Assembly (NCBI RefSeq): GCF_021216675.1
Contig: NZ_CP086120.1
Coordinates: 4,276,501 to 4,340,500, forward strand
Length of the DNA stretch: 64,000 nucleotides
Reading direction: 5' to 3'
Source of the DNA: Streptomyces gobiensis
Lineage (GTDB): Bacteria > Actinomycetota > Actinomycetes > Streptomycetales > Streptomycetaceae
Part shown: in pieces, positions 32,237-40,727 of the stretch
Position numbering within the stretch: the stretch's first letter is position 1
How the letters are laid out: each line of letters starts with the position of its first letter
Program-made: the position numbers and the translations under genes
Notes under the pieces: generated by a model
The model's input: the letters and a program-made list of their open reading frames with translations, nothing else
The model's database searches: none
What the model was told of the DNA's origin: nothing

Positions 32237-32266
32237 GGGCCGGGCTCCCTCGGGGGAGCCCGGCCC
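32237..32266 (+). terminator. hupS terminator
   Basis: GGGCCGGGCTCCC and GGGAGCCCGGCCC form a 13-bp stem with tetraloop TCGG, 19 nt after the hupS stop. Confidence 0.85.
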
Positions 32267-32289
32267 GCGGGCTTTCTGGGGCCGACGCG

Positions 32290-32605
32290 GTGGGGCTGCC
32301 GGGGCGGGGTTTCCCCTGTCCTGCCCCTTCCCGGCTGTGCCGATATGCGGCTCCGCCGCGTGGCGGGGCTTCGCCCCGGGGCCCGGGTCGGGCCGGTTGC
32401 CGGGTTGTGCCCCCCAGGCGTCGCGAGCTCCGTTGCGGGGTGGGTCGGAGCGTCGTGGCTGGTGTGGGTGGGTGGTTGCGTAGCTGGGCGGGCCCACACC
32501 CCTCGCGGGGCTGGGGGCACCTCCTGGGGGCACCTCCCTGGGGGCACCTCCCAGCGGTAGCTGGGGGAGGTAGCTGGGGAGGTAGCTGGGGGAGAGTGTC
32601 CACAA
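32290..32605 (-). repeat. Mosaic G+C-rich hairpin repeat, copy C
   Basis: Copy C is inverted relative to B: the GCGGAGCCGC module and CCCCGGGGC module come first, then a GTTGTG half-hairpin interrupted after GTTGTGCC by a nested unit of roughly 85-95 bp starting AGGCGTCGCGAGCTCC, then CCCCTCGCGGGGCTG. The right side has several partial copies of GGGGGCACCTCCCAGCGGTA (best at 32540-32569). It lies between hupS and a small plus-strand gene and so is the exception to the co-orientation rule. Confidence 0.75.
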
Positions 32606-32651
32606 CACTTCTGCGCGTCCCACTTCTGCGCGCCCCGGTCTCGGGGGTGCC

Positions 32652-32657
32652 TAGACT
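32652..32657 (+). promoter_or_regulatory. -10 element, leaderless type, before small OB-like gene
   Basis: TAGACT ends 6 nt before the ATG at 32664. The G-run between could act as a ribosome binding site but touches the start codon. Confidence 0.45.
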
Positions 32658-32663
32658 TGGGGG

Positions 32664-32873
32664 ATGCAGGCCACCGCGTACACATACGACCCCGAGACCC
32701 GCTCCGGCAGTGTGCTGCTGGACGATGGCACCCCGGTGCCCTTTGACGCGGCCGCTTTTGACGCCGGAGGGCTGCGGCTGTTGCGGTCCGGCCAGCGGGT
32801 CCGGATCGAGACCGAGGGCGCGGGTGAGGGCGGTCAGCCCCGGATCACGCTCGTGACGCTTCAAACACTCTGA
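32664..32873 (+). CDS. Small cold-shock-like (OB-fold) protein, 69 aa
   Basis: The 69-aa product alternates beta-type segments (ATAYTYDPETRSGSVLLDDG, LLRSGQRVRIET, ITLVTL), suggesting a CspA-like OB fold, but it lacks the aromatic RNP motifs of true cold-shock proteins. Its 3' end overlaps the convergent cofC gene by 29 bp. Function unknown. Confidence 0.7.
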   Translation: MQATAYTYDPETRSGSVLLDDGTPVPFDAAAFDAGGLRLLRSGQRVRIETEGAGEGGQPRITLVTLQTL

Positions 32874-33471
32874 GCGTGTAGGAGCCCACCCCCAGAGCGA
32901 TCGCCTCGGCCAGATCCGCACCCGTGTCGACATCCCGCCGCACACTGTCCACCCCGGACAGCGGGATTTCCACCGCCCCCGAGGCGAGATGCCGGCCACG
33001 GGACTCCCCACCGAATGCCGGGGCCAGTGCCACCCCCGGCAAGGCCGACAACAGCGTTGTGCCGATTCCGGCCGCATCCGCGAGAAAAGCACGCGGAAAT
33101 CTGCTCGCCGTGTTCAGCACCTGGGCCAATTCCATGGGACGCAGTGCGGGGAGATCCGCGTTCAGGGCCGCCACCGCGGAATGCGGCTCGGCGGTCCGTA
33201 CTACCTCGGCACCATGAGCCAGAGCCGCGTTCAGCCCGCCGTCCGGTGTATCCGGCAGGACTCGGGCGCCCAGTGCCGACAGCTCCCTGCCGGCCAGCGG
33301 ATCGTCCGTGACAACCACCACATCCCGCACCGCCGTACAGGCCACCGACGCAGCCACCGTGTCCTGTGCGAAGGCCAGTGCCAGCCCGGGTCGCAGTGCT
33401 TCCCCGGAGGCCGCGGAGAGCCTGCTCTTCGCGCGTTCCAAGGGCTTCAGCGGCACAACCAGTGTCCACAT
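32845..33471 (-). CDS. cofC: Phospho(enol)pyruvate/2-phospholactate guanylyltransferase (F420)
   Basis: The 208-aa CofC/FbiD protein activates phosphoenolpyruvate (in actinobacteria) or 2-phospho-L-lactate with GTP for coenzyme F420 synthesis. Visible: the N-terminal nucleotidyltransferase segment VVPLKPLERAKSRLS, the VVVTDDP strand end, and the segments LNADLPALRP and PAFGGESRGRHLASGA. Other F420 genes are not in the window. It is divergent from the acyltransferase gene and converges, with overlap, on the small OB-like gene. Confidence 0.9.
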   Translation of the reverse strand: MWTLVVPLKPLERAKSRLSAASGEALRPGLALAFAQDTVAASVACTAVRDVVVVTDDPLAGRELSALGARVLPDTPDGGLNAALAHGAEVVRTAEPHSAVAALNADLPALRPMELAQVLNTASRFPRAFLADAAGIGTTLLSALPGVALAPAFGGESRGRHLASGAVEIPLSGVDSVRRDVDTGADLAEAIALGVGSYTLRVFEASRA

Positions 33472-33696
33472 GACTCACGCACCCGGGGTCTCATCGCGAA
33501 GTATCCGCCCCATTCTTACCGCTATCCAGCAGCGGGCCCCGGCGGCCCCTGCTTCGGGGATGGCCGATGGACCCAGGTCCTCGGCCGGCGCCGACCCCCG
33601 GTTACGGTGTGCTCGACAGGGCGGCGGCTCGGGGCGACACTTGTGCGGTTGTCCCCCCAGCGCACAGCGCAGCATGCAAGAGGAGATGGTGTCCGG

Positions 33697-34458
33697 GTGT
33701 CCCGCCGCAGAATCGGGTTCTGGTACCGCTTGGCCGCGGTATTGGCGAAGCCGCCGCTGCTCGTCCTCTTCAAGCGCGACTGGCGGGGAATGGAGCATAT
33801 TCCGGCCGAGGGTGGATTCATCACCGTGGTGAATCACAACTCATATCTTGATCCGCTCTCCTATGCGCACTTCCAGTACAACACCGGACGTGTGCCCCGT
33901 TTCCTTGCCAAGGTGAGTCTGTTCAAGGGTGGCTTTGTCGGCGCGGTCATGCGCGGCACCGGGCAGATCCCGGTCTACCGGGAGTCCGCCGACGCCGTGG
34001 GCGCCTTCCGGGCCGCCGTCGAGGCGATCAACAAAGGCGAGTGTGTGGCCTTCTACCCCGAGGGCACCCTCACCCGGGACCCCGCGATGTGGCCCATGGA
34101 GGCCAAGTCCGGCGCCGCCCGGGTCGCGCTGCTCACCAAGGCCCCGGTCATCCCGGTCGCCCAGTGGGGCGCCAACGAGGCCATGCCGCCGTACGCCAAG
34201 GCGAAGGACCTCCGTTTCTTCCCACGTAAGACGCTGCGGGTAAAGGCCGGGCCGCCCGTCGATCTGTCCATGTTCTACGGGCAGGAACCCACCGCCGAGG
34301 TGCTGCGCGCCGTCACTGACGCGATCATGGACGCCATCACCGAGCAGCTGGCGGAGATACGGGGCGAGCCCGCGCCAGCCGAGCGTTTCATCTACCGCAA
34401 GGCGCTTGCCGACAAGCGCAGAATCCAGCAGAAAGCCGCTGAGGGAGAAAACGAGTGA
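33697..34458 (+). CDS. plsC: 1-acylglycerol-3-phosphate O-acyltransferase (PlsC-like)
   Basis: The 253-aa membrane-associated acyltransferase makes phosphatidic acid from lysophosphatidate and acyl donors. The catalytic NHxSxxD motif is NHNSYLD, the acyl-acceptor motif is FYPEGTLTR, and an N-terminal hydrophobic segment (YRLAAVLAKPPLLVLF) anchors it. GTG 33697 has AGGAGA upstream; longer in-frame starts would run over the divergent cofC gene. It overlaps gpsA, which supplies glycerol-3-phosphate to the same pathway. Confidence 0.9.
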   Translation: MSRRRIGFWYRLAAVLAKPPLLVLFKRDWRGMEHIPAEGGFITVVNHNSYLDPLSYAHFQYNTGRVPRFLAKVSLFKGGFVGAVMRGTGQIPVYRESADAVGAFRAAVEAINKGECVAFYPEGTLTRDPAMWPMEAKSGAARVALLTKAPVIPVAQWGANEAMPPYAKAKDLRFFPRKTLRVKAGPPVDLSMFYGQEPTAEVLRAVTDAIMDAITEQLAEIRGEPAPAERFIYRKALADKRRIQQKAAEGENE

Positions 34459-35456
34459 CGAAGGCCGCCGTATTCGGCACGGGTTCCTGGGGCACCGCCT
34501 TCGCGATGGTGCTCGCCGACGCGGGGTGCGAGGTGACCCTGTGGGGCCGCCGCGCCGAGTTGGCCGAGGCCATCAACACCACCCGCACCAATCCCGACTA
34601 TCTGCCGGGCGTCCAGCTCCCGTCCGGTCTGAGGGCCACCACCGACCCGGCTGAGGCCGCGCGGGACGCCGAGTTCACGGTGCTCGCCGTGCCCTCCCAG
34701 ACACTGCGCGGCAACCTCGCCCAGTGGGCGCCGGTGCTGCCCGCAGACACCGTCCTGGTCTCCCTGATGAAGGGCATCGAGCTCGGCACCGCCAAACGGA
34801 TGAGCGAGGTCATCGAAGAGGTCGCCAAGGCCGAACCGGAGCGCGTGGCCGTGCTGTCGGGGCCCAACCTCGCCAAGGAGATCGCCGCCCGGCAGCCCGC
34901 CGCCTCGGTTGTCGCCTGCCGCGATGAGTCGGTGGCCAAGCGGCTCCAGACCGCGTGCCACACCCCGTACTTCCGTCCGTATACGAACACCGATGTGGTC
35001 GGCTGTGAGCTGGGTGGCGCGGTCAAGAACGTCATCGGCCTCGCCGTCGGCATCGCGGACGGCATGGGTCTGGGCGACAACGCCAAGGCATCGCTGATTA
35101 CCCGTGGCCTCGCCGAGACCACCCGGCTCGGTCTGGAGCTGGGCGCCGACCCGGCCACCTTCGCGGGCCTGGCCGGGCTGGGCGATCTGGTCGCTACCTG
35201 TTCCTCGCCGCTTTCCCGCAACCACACCTTCGGCACCAATCTCGGCAGGGGCATGACCCTTGAGGAGACCATCGCGGTCACCGAGCAGACCGCCGAGGGC
35301 GTCAAGTCCTGTGAGTCCGTGCTCGATCTGGCCCGCCGCCATCACGTGGAAATGCCGATCACCGAGACGGTCGTGGACATCGTGCACGAAGGCAAGCCGC
35401 CGCTGGTGGCGCTCAAGGAACTGATGTCGCGCACCGCCAAGGCGGAAGGGCACTGA
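34455..35456 (+). CDS. gpsA: NAD(P)H-dependent glycerol-3-phosphate dehydrogenase
   Basis: Reduces dihydroxyacetone phosphate to sn-glycerol-3-phosphate for phospholipid synthesis. The 333-aa product has the Rossmann motif GTGSWGTAFA and the catalytic-domain segments LSGPNLAKEIA and GGAVKNVIGLAVGIADG (catalytic Lys). GTG 34455 overlaps the plsC stop by 4 bp. It lies ahead of ddl, giving the frequent actinobacterial order plsC-gpsA-ddl. Confidence 0.96.
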   Translation: MTKAAVFGTGSWGTAFAMVLADAGCEVTLWGRRAELAEAINTTRTNPDYLPGVQLPSGLRATTDPAEAARDAEFTVLAVPSQTLRGNLAQWAPVLPADTVLVSLMKGIELGTAKRMSEVIEEVAKAEPERVAVLSGPNLAKEIAARQPAASVVACRDESVAKRLQTACHTPYFRPYTNTDVVGCELGGAVKNVIGLAVGIADGMGLGDNAKASLITRGLAETTRLGLELGADPATFAGLAGLGDLVATCSSPLSRNHTFGTNLGRGMTLEETIAVTEQTAEGVKSCESVLDLARRHHVEMPITETVVDIVHEGKPPLVALKELMSRTAKAEGH

Positions 35457-35534
35457 GCACGCTGTCGCACGCTGCCAGGCGCATCGCTGCGTGGCGCCCT
35501 GAGCACGCCCTGTGGCGCCGCGCGGACTGCCGTG

Positions 35535-35556
35535 CCGTGCCGCTATAGCGGCACGG
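35535..35556. promoter_or_regulatory. Perfect palindrome between gpsA and ddl
   Basis: CCGTGCCGC and GCGGCACGG are separated by TATA. The 9-bp arms lie 9 bp before the ddl -10 element. It may be an operator at the ddl promoter or the gpsA terminator. Confidence 0.45.
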
Positions 35557-35565
35557 TGAGGAGGG

Positions 35566-35571
35566 TAGTCT
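35566..35571 (+). promoter_or_regulatory. ddl -10 element, possibly leaderless
   Basis: TAGTCT ends 7 nt before the ddl ATG. An AGGAGGG at 35559-35565 is 13 nt from the ATG, too far to be an ideal ribosome binding site. Confidence 0.45.
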
Positions 35572-35578
35572 CAACGCG

Positions 35579-36730
35579 ATGAGCAGCGAGACTACGCCCC
35601 ACCAGCCTGGACCGAACCGGCCGCGCGTCGCCGTCGTCTTCGGCGGACGCAGCTCCGAGCACGCCATTTCGGTGGTCACCGCCGGTGCTGTGCTGCGCGC
35701 TATCGACCGCGCCAAGTACGACGTGCTGCCGATCGGCATCACCGCGGACGGCCGCTGGGCCCTGACCGCCGACGATCCCGACCGGATGGCCATCACCGAC
35801 CGTCAACTGCCGAGCGTGGACCAGCTCGCCGAGTCCGGCAGCGGCGGCGTCGTGCTGCCCGTCGACCCGGCCAGCCGGGAGGTCGTCTACTCCGAGCCCG
35901 GCTCGGTGCCCAAGGTGCTGGGCGAGGTGGATGTCGTCTTCCCCGTGCTGCACGGCCCTTACGGCGAAGACGGCACCCTGCAAGGCCTGCTGGAGCTCTC
36001 GGGGGTGCCGTATGTCGGCTCCGGGGTGCTCGCCTCCGCGGTCGGCATGGACAAGGAGTACATGAAGCGGGTGTTCACCTCCTTCGGGCTGCCCGTCGGC
36101 CCCTACGAGGTGATCCGGCCCCGTGAGTGGGAGCAGGACCCCGGGGCGGCCCGTAAGCGCGTTGTTGACTTCGCCGGTGACCATGGCTGGCCGGTCTTTG
36201 TGAAGCCCGCCCGGGCCGGTTCCTCCATGGGCATCACCAAGGTCGAGGACCTGTCCGGTCTCGACGAGGCCATCGAGGAGGCCCGGCGCCACGATCCGAA
36301 GATCCTGATCGAGTCGCTGCTGAGCGGCCGGGAGATCGAGTGCGGGGTGCTGGAGTTCGGTGACGGCCCCAAGGCCAGTGTCCCGGCCGAGATCCCGCCG
36401 GTGTCCAGCCACGACTTCTATGACTTCGAGGCCAAGTACATCGATTCCGCCTCCGGCATCGTGCCCGCTCCGCTGACCGCCGAGGAGACGGACGAGGTGC
36501 AGCGGCTGGCGGTGCGTGCCTTTGAGGCGGCCTCCTGCGAGGGGCTGGTGCGCGCGGACTTCTTCCTGCTGGACAGCGGAGAGTTCGTGATCAACGAGAT
36601 CAATACGATGCCCGGCTTTACGCCGATCTCCATGTATCCCCGGATGTGGCAGGAATCCGGCGTCGACTACCCGGAACTGGTCGACCGCCTCATCCAGTCC
36701 GCCCTGCACCGCCCCACAGGCCTCCGCTGA
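35579..36730 (+). CDS. ddl: D-alanine--D-alanine ligase
   Basis: Joins two D-alanines with ATP for peptidoglycan. The 383-aa product has the ATP-grasp layout: N-terminal FGGRSSEHAISVVTA, the ATP-binding loop ARAGSSMGITKV, and the metal-binding segment EINTMPGFTPISMYP. A disordered N-terminus of about 15 residues precedes the fold. A Phe/Tyr-type check for D-lactate ligases was not decisive, but the sequence looks like housekeeping Ddl. The mosaic repeat begins 7 nt after the stop codon. Confidence 0.95.
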   Translation: MSSETTPHQPGPNRPRVAVVFGGRSSEHAISVVTAGAVLRAIDRAKYDVLPIGITADGRWALTADDPDRMAITDRQLPSVDQLAESGSGGVVLPVDPASREVVYSEPGSVPKVLGEVDVVFPVLHGPYGEDGTLQGLLELSGVPYVGSGVLASAVGMDKEYMKRVFTSFGLPVGPYEVIRPREWEQDPGAARKRVVDFAGDHGWPVFVKPARAGSSMGITKVEDLSGLDEAIEEARRHDPKILIESLLSGREIECGVLEFGDGPKASVPAEIPPVSSHDFYDFEAKYIDSASGIVPAPLTAEETDEVQRLAVRAFEAASCEGLVRADFFLLDSGEFVINEINTMPGFTPISMYPRMWQESGVDYPELVDRLIQSALHRPTGLR

Positions 36731-37510
36731 CCTTTTCTTAACGGCGTCCACCCCTTCTTGACGGCGCCCTCGCATCTCCCCCAGCCCTGGCGGGCTGGGC
36801 GGTGCCCCCAGGCGCCGGGGGCGCCTCTCGGGCTTCGGACTCCCCCTAGCCCTGGCGGGCTGGGAGGTGCCCCCAGCGCCGGACTCCGTCCGTCGGCGCT
36901 GGCTGGGCGCCGTTGCCGTTGGTGGGAGTTCCCCTAACCCGGCCCCTTCCCGAAACTGGGGGCTTGCGCCCCCAGACCCCCACTCCGTGTTGTGGGCACT
37001 CGCAGCCCGCGAGGGGCTGTGGGTGGGCACAACACCGGCCACCGGCCCGCACCGGACCACCCCCGGGGCCCCGGGGCGAAGCCCCGGTTCCGGGAAGGGG
37101 CGGGAATTGGGGAAACCCACCCACGGCACCCCGCAGCCGGGCGGAGCCCCGCCACGCGGTGGAGCCGCGTATCGGTACGGCCGGGAAGGCGGCGGGATAC
37201 GGGGAAGCCCCGCCCACGGGCCCCCGTAGCCGGGGTGGAGCCTCACCACGCGGTGGAGCCGCGTATCGGTACGGCCGGGAAGGCGGCGGGATACGGGGAA
37301 GTCCCACCCACGGGCCCCCGTAGCCGGGGCGAAGCCCCGCCACGCGGCGGAGCCGCATATCGGGCACAGCCGGGAAGGGGCGGGAATTGGGCGAGCCCCA
37401 CCCACGGCACCCCCGCACCCGGGGCGGAGCCCCGCCGCGCGGTGGTGCCGCGTATCGGTACAGCCGGGGACGGGCGGGGACGGGGAACGCGATGGGGTCC
37501 GGGGCAGGGC
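36731..37510 (+). repeat. Mosaic G+C-rich hairpin repeat, copy D
   Basis: The longest copy (about 780 bp). It opens with TTTTCTTAACGGCG and CCCCTTCTTGACGGCG, then GGCGCC-GGG-GGCGCC, two degenerate units of the CCCAGCCCTGGCGGGCTGGG type, the CCCGAAACTGGGGGC module, the GTTGTG...CACAAC hairpin (36989-37033), the CCCCGGGGC module and five tandem GCGGWGCCGC units, some changed to GCGGTGGAGCCGC. It is co-oriented with ddl. Confidence 0.8.
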
Positions 37511-37521
37511 CCCGCGAGAGG

Positions 37522-38022
37522 TCAGCCGTCCTTCGGGACAGCACCCCGCACCGCGTTCGCGAAATCCGTCAGCACCCCCACCTCCGGCGCGTACACCCCC
37601 GGTACCGTCAACTCCACGAAGGCCGTGCGACCGATGGTGGTGAACCGGTAGCCGTCCGGCTGCTCCTCCAGCAGCCACTCGACGCCGTTCACCTCCACCG
37701 CCTCCGTGGTGGGGTTGTAGTGTTCACTGCCGGGCGTGAGCACCTCGGGCCGCGGCACCCCGCAGCGCAGCTCGATGGCGGGATCGCCCCACACGGCGGT
37801 GTATACCGACTTCGGCTCCGGCTCGACCCGCTGCTGCCCCTCCACCTTCTCGGGCAGCCGCGAGTGGAGCGTACGGCAGTCCGCGGCGGCCTGGCCCGAA
37901 GGGCTGGGCACCGCGGGATCGGCGGAGCGGCTGGCTGAACAGCCCAGATACACCGGCGCCGCCACAAGCAGCGCGGCGGCAGCGGCGGACAGGTAAACGA
38001 TCCGGCGAGGTGAAGAACTCAC
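37522..38022 (-). CDS. DUF3515 exported protein
   Basis: The 166-aa DUF3515 product has an N-terminal signal sequence (basic start SSSPRRIVY, then SAAAAALLVAAPVYLG) with Cys following in GCSAS. The lipobox is atypical, so lipoprotein status is uncertain. The mature part has two Cys (in ADCRTLH and LRCGVP) that could form a disulfide, and the segment WLLEEQPDGYRFTTIGR typical of the family. GTG 38022 lies 20 bp after the Lrp-type gene, so the two form an operon. Function unknown. Confidence 0.85.
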   Translation of the reverse strand: MSSSPRRIVYLSAAAAALLVAAPVYLGCSASRSADPAVPSPSGQAAADCRTLHSRLPEKVEGQQRVEPEPKSVYTAVWGDPAIELRCGVPRPEVLTPGSEHYNPTTEAVEVNGVEWLLEEQPDGYRFTTIGRTAFVELTVPGVYAPEVGVLTDFANAVRGAVPKDG

Positions 38023-38042
38023 CGGGTGAGCATACGGGGGAG

Positions 38043-38276
38043 TTACAGATGTACGACGGGGCAGGTCAGAGTGCGGGTGATGCCATCCACTTGCTGGACT
38101 TGGGCAACCACCAGTTTGCCGAGATCGTCGACCGTGTCGGCCTGGGCGCGCACGATCACGTCATACGGACCGGTCACATCCTCGGCCTGGATCACCCCAG
38201 GGATCTTGGCGATGACCTCGGCGACGGCCGATGCCTTGCCCACCTCGGTCTGGATCAGGATGTATGCCTGTACCAC
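38043..38276 (-). CDS. Stand-alone Lrp/AsnC ligand-binding domain protein
   Basis: The 77-aa product is only the RAM (effector-binding) domain of Lrp/AsnC proteins: MVQAYILIQTEVGKASAVA, GVIQAEDVTGPYDVIVRA and the C-terminal segment ITRTLTCPVV. There is no helix-turn-helix. Such proteins form multimers that bind amino acids and may modulate full-length Lrp proteins. GTG 38276 has GGAGG 5 nt upstream, which rules out the longer frame to 38393. Confidence 0.9.
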   Translation of the reverse strand: MVQAYILIQTEVGKASAVAEVIAKIPGVIQAEDVTGPYDVIVRAQADTVDDLGKLVVAQVQQVDGITRTLTCPVVHL

Positions 38277-38419
38277 GGAACCTCCAGGGCGGCTTCGAGG
38301 ATCATGTGGGAAGAGGGGACGCCACGGTATCGCGTCCTCACCACCAGCGGCGAGTCCCGCACCATCGTCGGGCGCGGCAGTCTGATGCCGCATACGCGTA
38401 CATATGAAGGGGCAGACGG

Positions 38420-39412
38420 ATGCTGAGTTCCGCCGGGGGCCATCCCCGGACTCCTGGGACCGTGGGCGAGCTGGGGGAGTTCGGGCTCATCCGGGAGCTG
38501 ACCTCCCGTATCACCACCACCCCGGCCGTACGGCTCGGCCCGGGCGATGACGCCGCGGTGGTCGCCGCTCCGGACCGCCGGGTGGTGGCGAGCACGGACA
38601 TCCTGCTGGAGGGACGGCACTTCCGCCGCGACTGGTCCACCGCCTATGACGTCGGCCGTAAGGGCGCCGCCCAGAATCTTGCCGATATCGCCGCGATGGG
38701 TGCCGTCCCCACCGCGCTGCTGCTCGGCCTGGTCGTTCCCGCCGAGCTTCCGGCCACCTGGCCCGCCGAGCTGATGGACGGCATCAGAGATGAGTGCCAG
38801 GTCGCGGGCGCGGCCGTGGTCGGCGGCGATGTGGTGCGCGGTGACACCATCACCGTCTCGATCACCGCACTCGGGGATCTCCAGGGCCGCGATCCGGTCA
38901 CCCGCGCCGGTGCCCGGCCCGGTGATGTGGTGGCCGTGACCGGCTGGCTGGGCTGGTCCGCGGCCGGGCACACCGTGCTCGCCCGCGGCTTCCGCTCGCC
39001 CCGCGCCTTTGTCGAGGCCCACCGGCGCCCCGAGCCGCCCTACCACGCGGGACCGGCCGCCGCTGGGCTGGGCGCGACGGCGATGACCGATGTCAGTGAC
39101 GGTCTCATCGCCGACCTCGGTCATATCGCCGAGGCCAGCAAGGTCCGTATCGATCTGCGCTCCGCCACCCTCGATGTCCCCGCGCAGATGAACGACATCG
39201 CCCAGGCCGTCGGCGTCGACCCCCTGCACTGGGTGCTGACCGGGGGAGAGGACCACGCGATCGTCGCCACCTTCCCCGCCCACCGCAAACTCCCCGCCCG
39301 CTGGCGCAGAATCGGCGAGGTTCTGCACCCCTCGGCGCTGCCCCGGGTCACCGTGGACGGCGCGCCCTGGGACAAGGCCGGCGGCTGGGATCACTTCGGG
39401 GAGGACACATGA
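38420..39412 (+). CDS. thiL: Thiamine-monophosphate kinase
   Basis: Phosphorylates thiamine monophosphate to the diphosphate cofactor. The 330-aa PurM-like fold shows the conserved GPGDDAAVVA, STDILLEGRHF and GGDVVRGD blocks, and MTDVSDGLIADLGHIAEAS in the C-terminal half. ATG 38420 has AAGGGG upstream. It overlaps thiD by 4 bp (ATGA). Confidence 0.96.
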   Translation: MLSSAGGHPRTPGTVGELGEFGLIRELTSRITTTPAVRLGPGDDAAVVAAPDRRVVASTDILLEGRHFRRDWSTAYDVGRKGAAQNLADIAAMGAVPTALLLGLVVPAELPATWPAELMDGIRDECQVAGAAVVGGDVVRGDTITVSITALGDLQGRDPVTRAGARPGDVVAVTGWLGWSAAGHTVLARGFRSPRAFVEAHRRPEPPYHAGPAAAGLGATAMTDVSDGLIADLGHIAEASKVRIDLRSATLDVPAQMNDIAQAVGVDPLHWVLTGGEDHAIVATFPAHRKLPARWRRIGEVLHPSALPRVTVDGAPWDKAGGWDHFGEDT

Positions 39413-40215
39413 GTGGGACATCCACGAGCAGGGCACCCATACGCGTCCTGACCATCGCCGGGTCCGACTCCGGCGGCGGCGCCGGCATCCAGGCGGATCT
39501 GAAGACCATGCTGGCGTTGGGTACCCACGGCATGAGCGTGCTGACCGCCGTCACCGCGCAGAACTCGCTGGGGGTGCAGGGCGCCTGGGAGCTGCCCGCC
39601 GAGGCAGTGCGCCAGCAGTTCCGCAGCGTCGCCGACGACATCGGTGTGCAGGCGGTCAAGACCGGGATGCTGGCCTCCGCGGAGCTCGTGGAGACCGTGG
39701 CCGCGCTGCTCTCCGAGCTCGAGGTGCCGGTGGTCATCGACCCGGTCGGGGTCTCCAAGCACGGTGACTCACTGCTCGCCGCCGAGGCGCTGGAGGCCGT
39801 ACGCACCAAGCTGTTGCCGACCGCGACCGTCGCCACGCCCAACCTCGATGAGGTCGCTCAGCTCACCGGTGTACGGGTGGCGGCCGAGGCGGATATGCGG
39901 CGAGCGGCGGCGGCACTGCTCTCGTACGGCCCGCGGTGGGCCCTGATCAAGGGCGGTCATCTGCCCGGCGATGCCACCGACCTGCTCACCGATGGCCATA
40001 CGGAGCACTGGCTGCGCGCGCCCCGCCACACCAACCGCCATACCCACGGCACGGGCTGCACCCTCGCCAGCGCCATCGCGGCTCAGCTGGCCAAGGGCGA
40101 GCGAGTGCCGGAGGCGGTCAGCCAGGCCAAGGCGTACATCACCGGTGCCATCGCGGCCGGATTCGCCCTCGGCGGCGGCATCGGGCCGGTCGACCACGGT
40201 TGGCGGCTCCGGTAG
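39409..40215 (+). CDS. thiD: Hydroxymethylpyrimidine/phosphomethylpyrimidine kinase
   Basis: Phosphorylates HMP and then HMP-phosphate in thiamine pyrimidine synthesis. The 268-aa ribokinase-fold product has AGSDSGGGAGIQADLKT at the start and THGTGCTLASAIAA (anion hole and catalytic Asp region) near the end. It is translationally coupled to thiL. No TPP riboswitch is seen upstream of the pair. Confidence 0.96.
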   Translation: MSGTSTSRAPIRVLTIAGSDSGGGAGIQADLKTMLALGTHGMSVLTAVTAQNSLGVQGAWELPAEAVRQQFRSVADDIGVQAVKTGMLASAELVETVAALLSELEVPVVIDPVGVSKHGDSLLAAEALEAVRTKLLPTATVATPNLDEVAQLTGVRVAAEADMRRAAAALLSYGPRWALIKGGHLPGDATDLLTDGHTEHWLRAPRHTNRHTHGTGCTLASAIAAQLAKGERVPEAVSQAKAYITGAIAAGFALGGGIGPVDHGWRLR

Positions 40216-40272
40216 CCGACGACTGGCCCGCAGCAGACAGAGCAGACCCGCAGCAGAAAGAGCAGACAGAAA

Positions 40273-40300
40273 AGCCGGTCCACCCTGAGGTGGACCGGCT
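40273..40300. terminator. Bidirectional terminator, thiD and rpmB
   Basis: AGCCGGTCCACC and GGTGGACCGGCT form a perfect 12-bp stem with loop CTGA between the convergent genes. Confidence 0.85.
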
Positions 40301-40336
40301 CTGCTGGCAACCGGGAGGCTGCGCTGCGACTATCCG

Positions 40337-40522
40337 TCAGCGCGAGACCTTGCCGGCCTTGATGCACGAGGTGCAGACATTGAGGCGCTTCGGCGTCCGA
40401 CCGACCACGGCACGCACGCGCTGGATGTTGGGGTTCCAGCGACGCGGGGTACGGCGGTGCGAGTGGGAGATGCTGTTGCCGAAGCCCGGCCCCTTGCCGC
40501 AGACGTCGCAGTTGGCAGCCAC
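40337..40522 (-). CDS. rpmB: 50S ribosomal protein L28
   Basis: 61-aa L28 with two CxxC pairs (CDVCGKG and CTSC), the zinc-binding C+ form. The segments SHSHRRTPRRWNPN and TPKRLNVCTSCIKAG are typical. GTG 40522 has GGAG upstream. Streptomyces often carry a second, zinc-independent L28 elsewhere that is induced by zinc starvation. It is divergent from the FakA-like gene. Confidence 0.97.
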   Translation of the reverse strand: MAANCDVCGKGPGFGNSISHSHRRTPRRWNPNIQRVRAVVGRTPKRLNVCTSCIKAGKVSR

Positions 40523-40727
40523 GGGTCACTCCAAAGACTTCAGAATCACGGAACACCCCCGCGAGGGCGGGGAGAAGGCCTGACCGGTGTCAGGCAACCG
40601 GAGCAGCATACAACGACTGCTTCCGAACACCGAAATTACCATGACCGACCGGGCCCCCGCCTCCTGCCCCAGCCCGGCTTCCGGACTACCCTTCCCGGCA
40701 TCGCCGCTGATCAAGGAGGGCCGTAAC

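Noticed and set aside
38277..38393. N-terminal extension of the Lrp-type protein to 116 aa
   Set aside because: GTG 38276 has an ideal ribosome binding site and the protein then matches the RAM domain exactly; the extension is unrelated.
38277..38419. TPP riboswitch before thiL-thiD
   Set aside because: No CTGAGA/thi-box-like sequence found in the short gap; these salvage/kinase genes often lack one.
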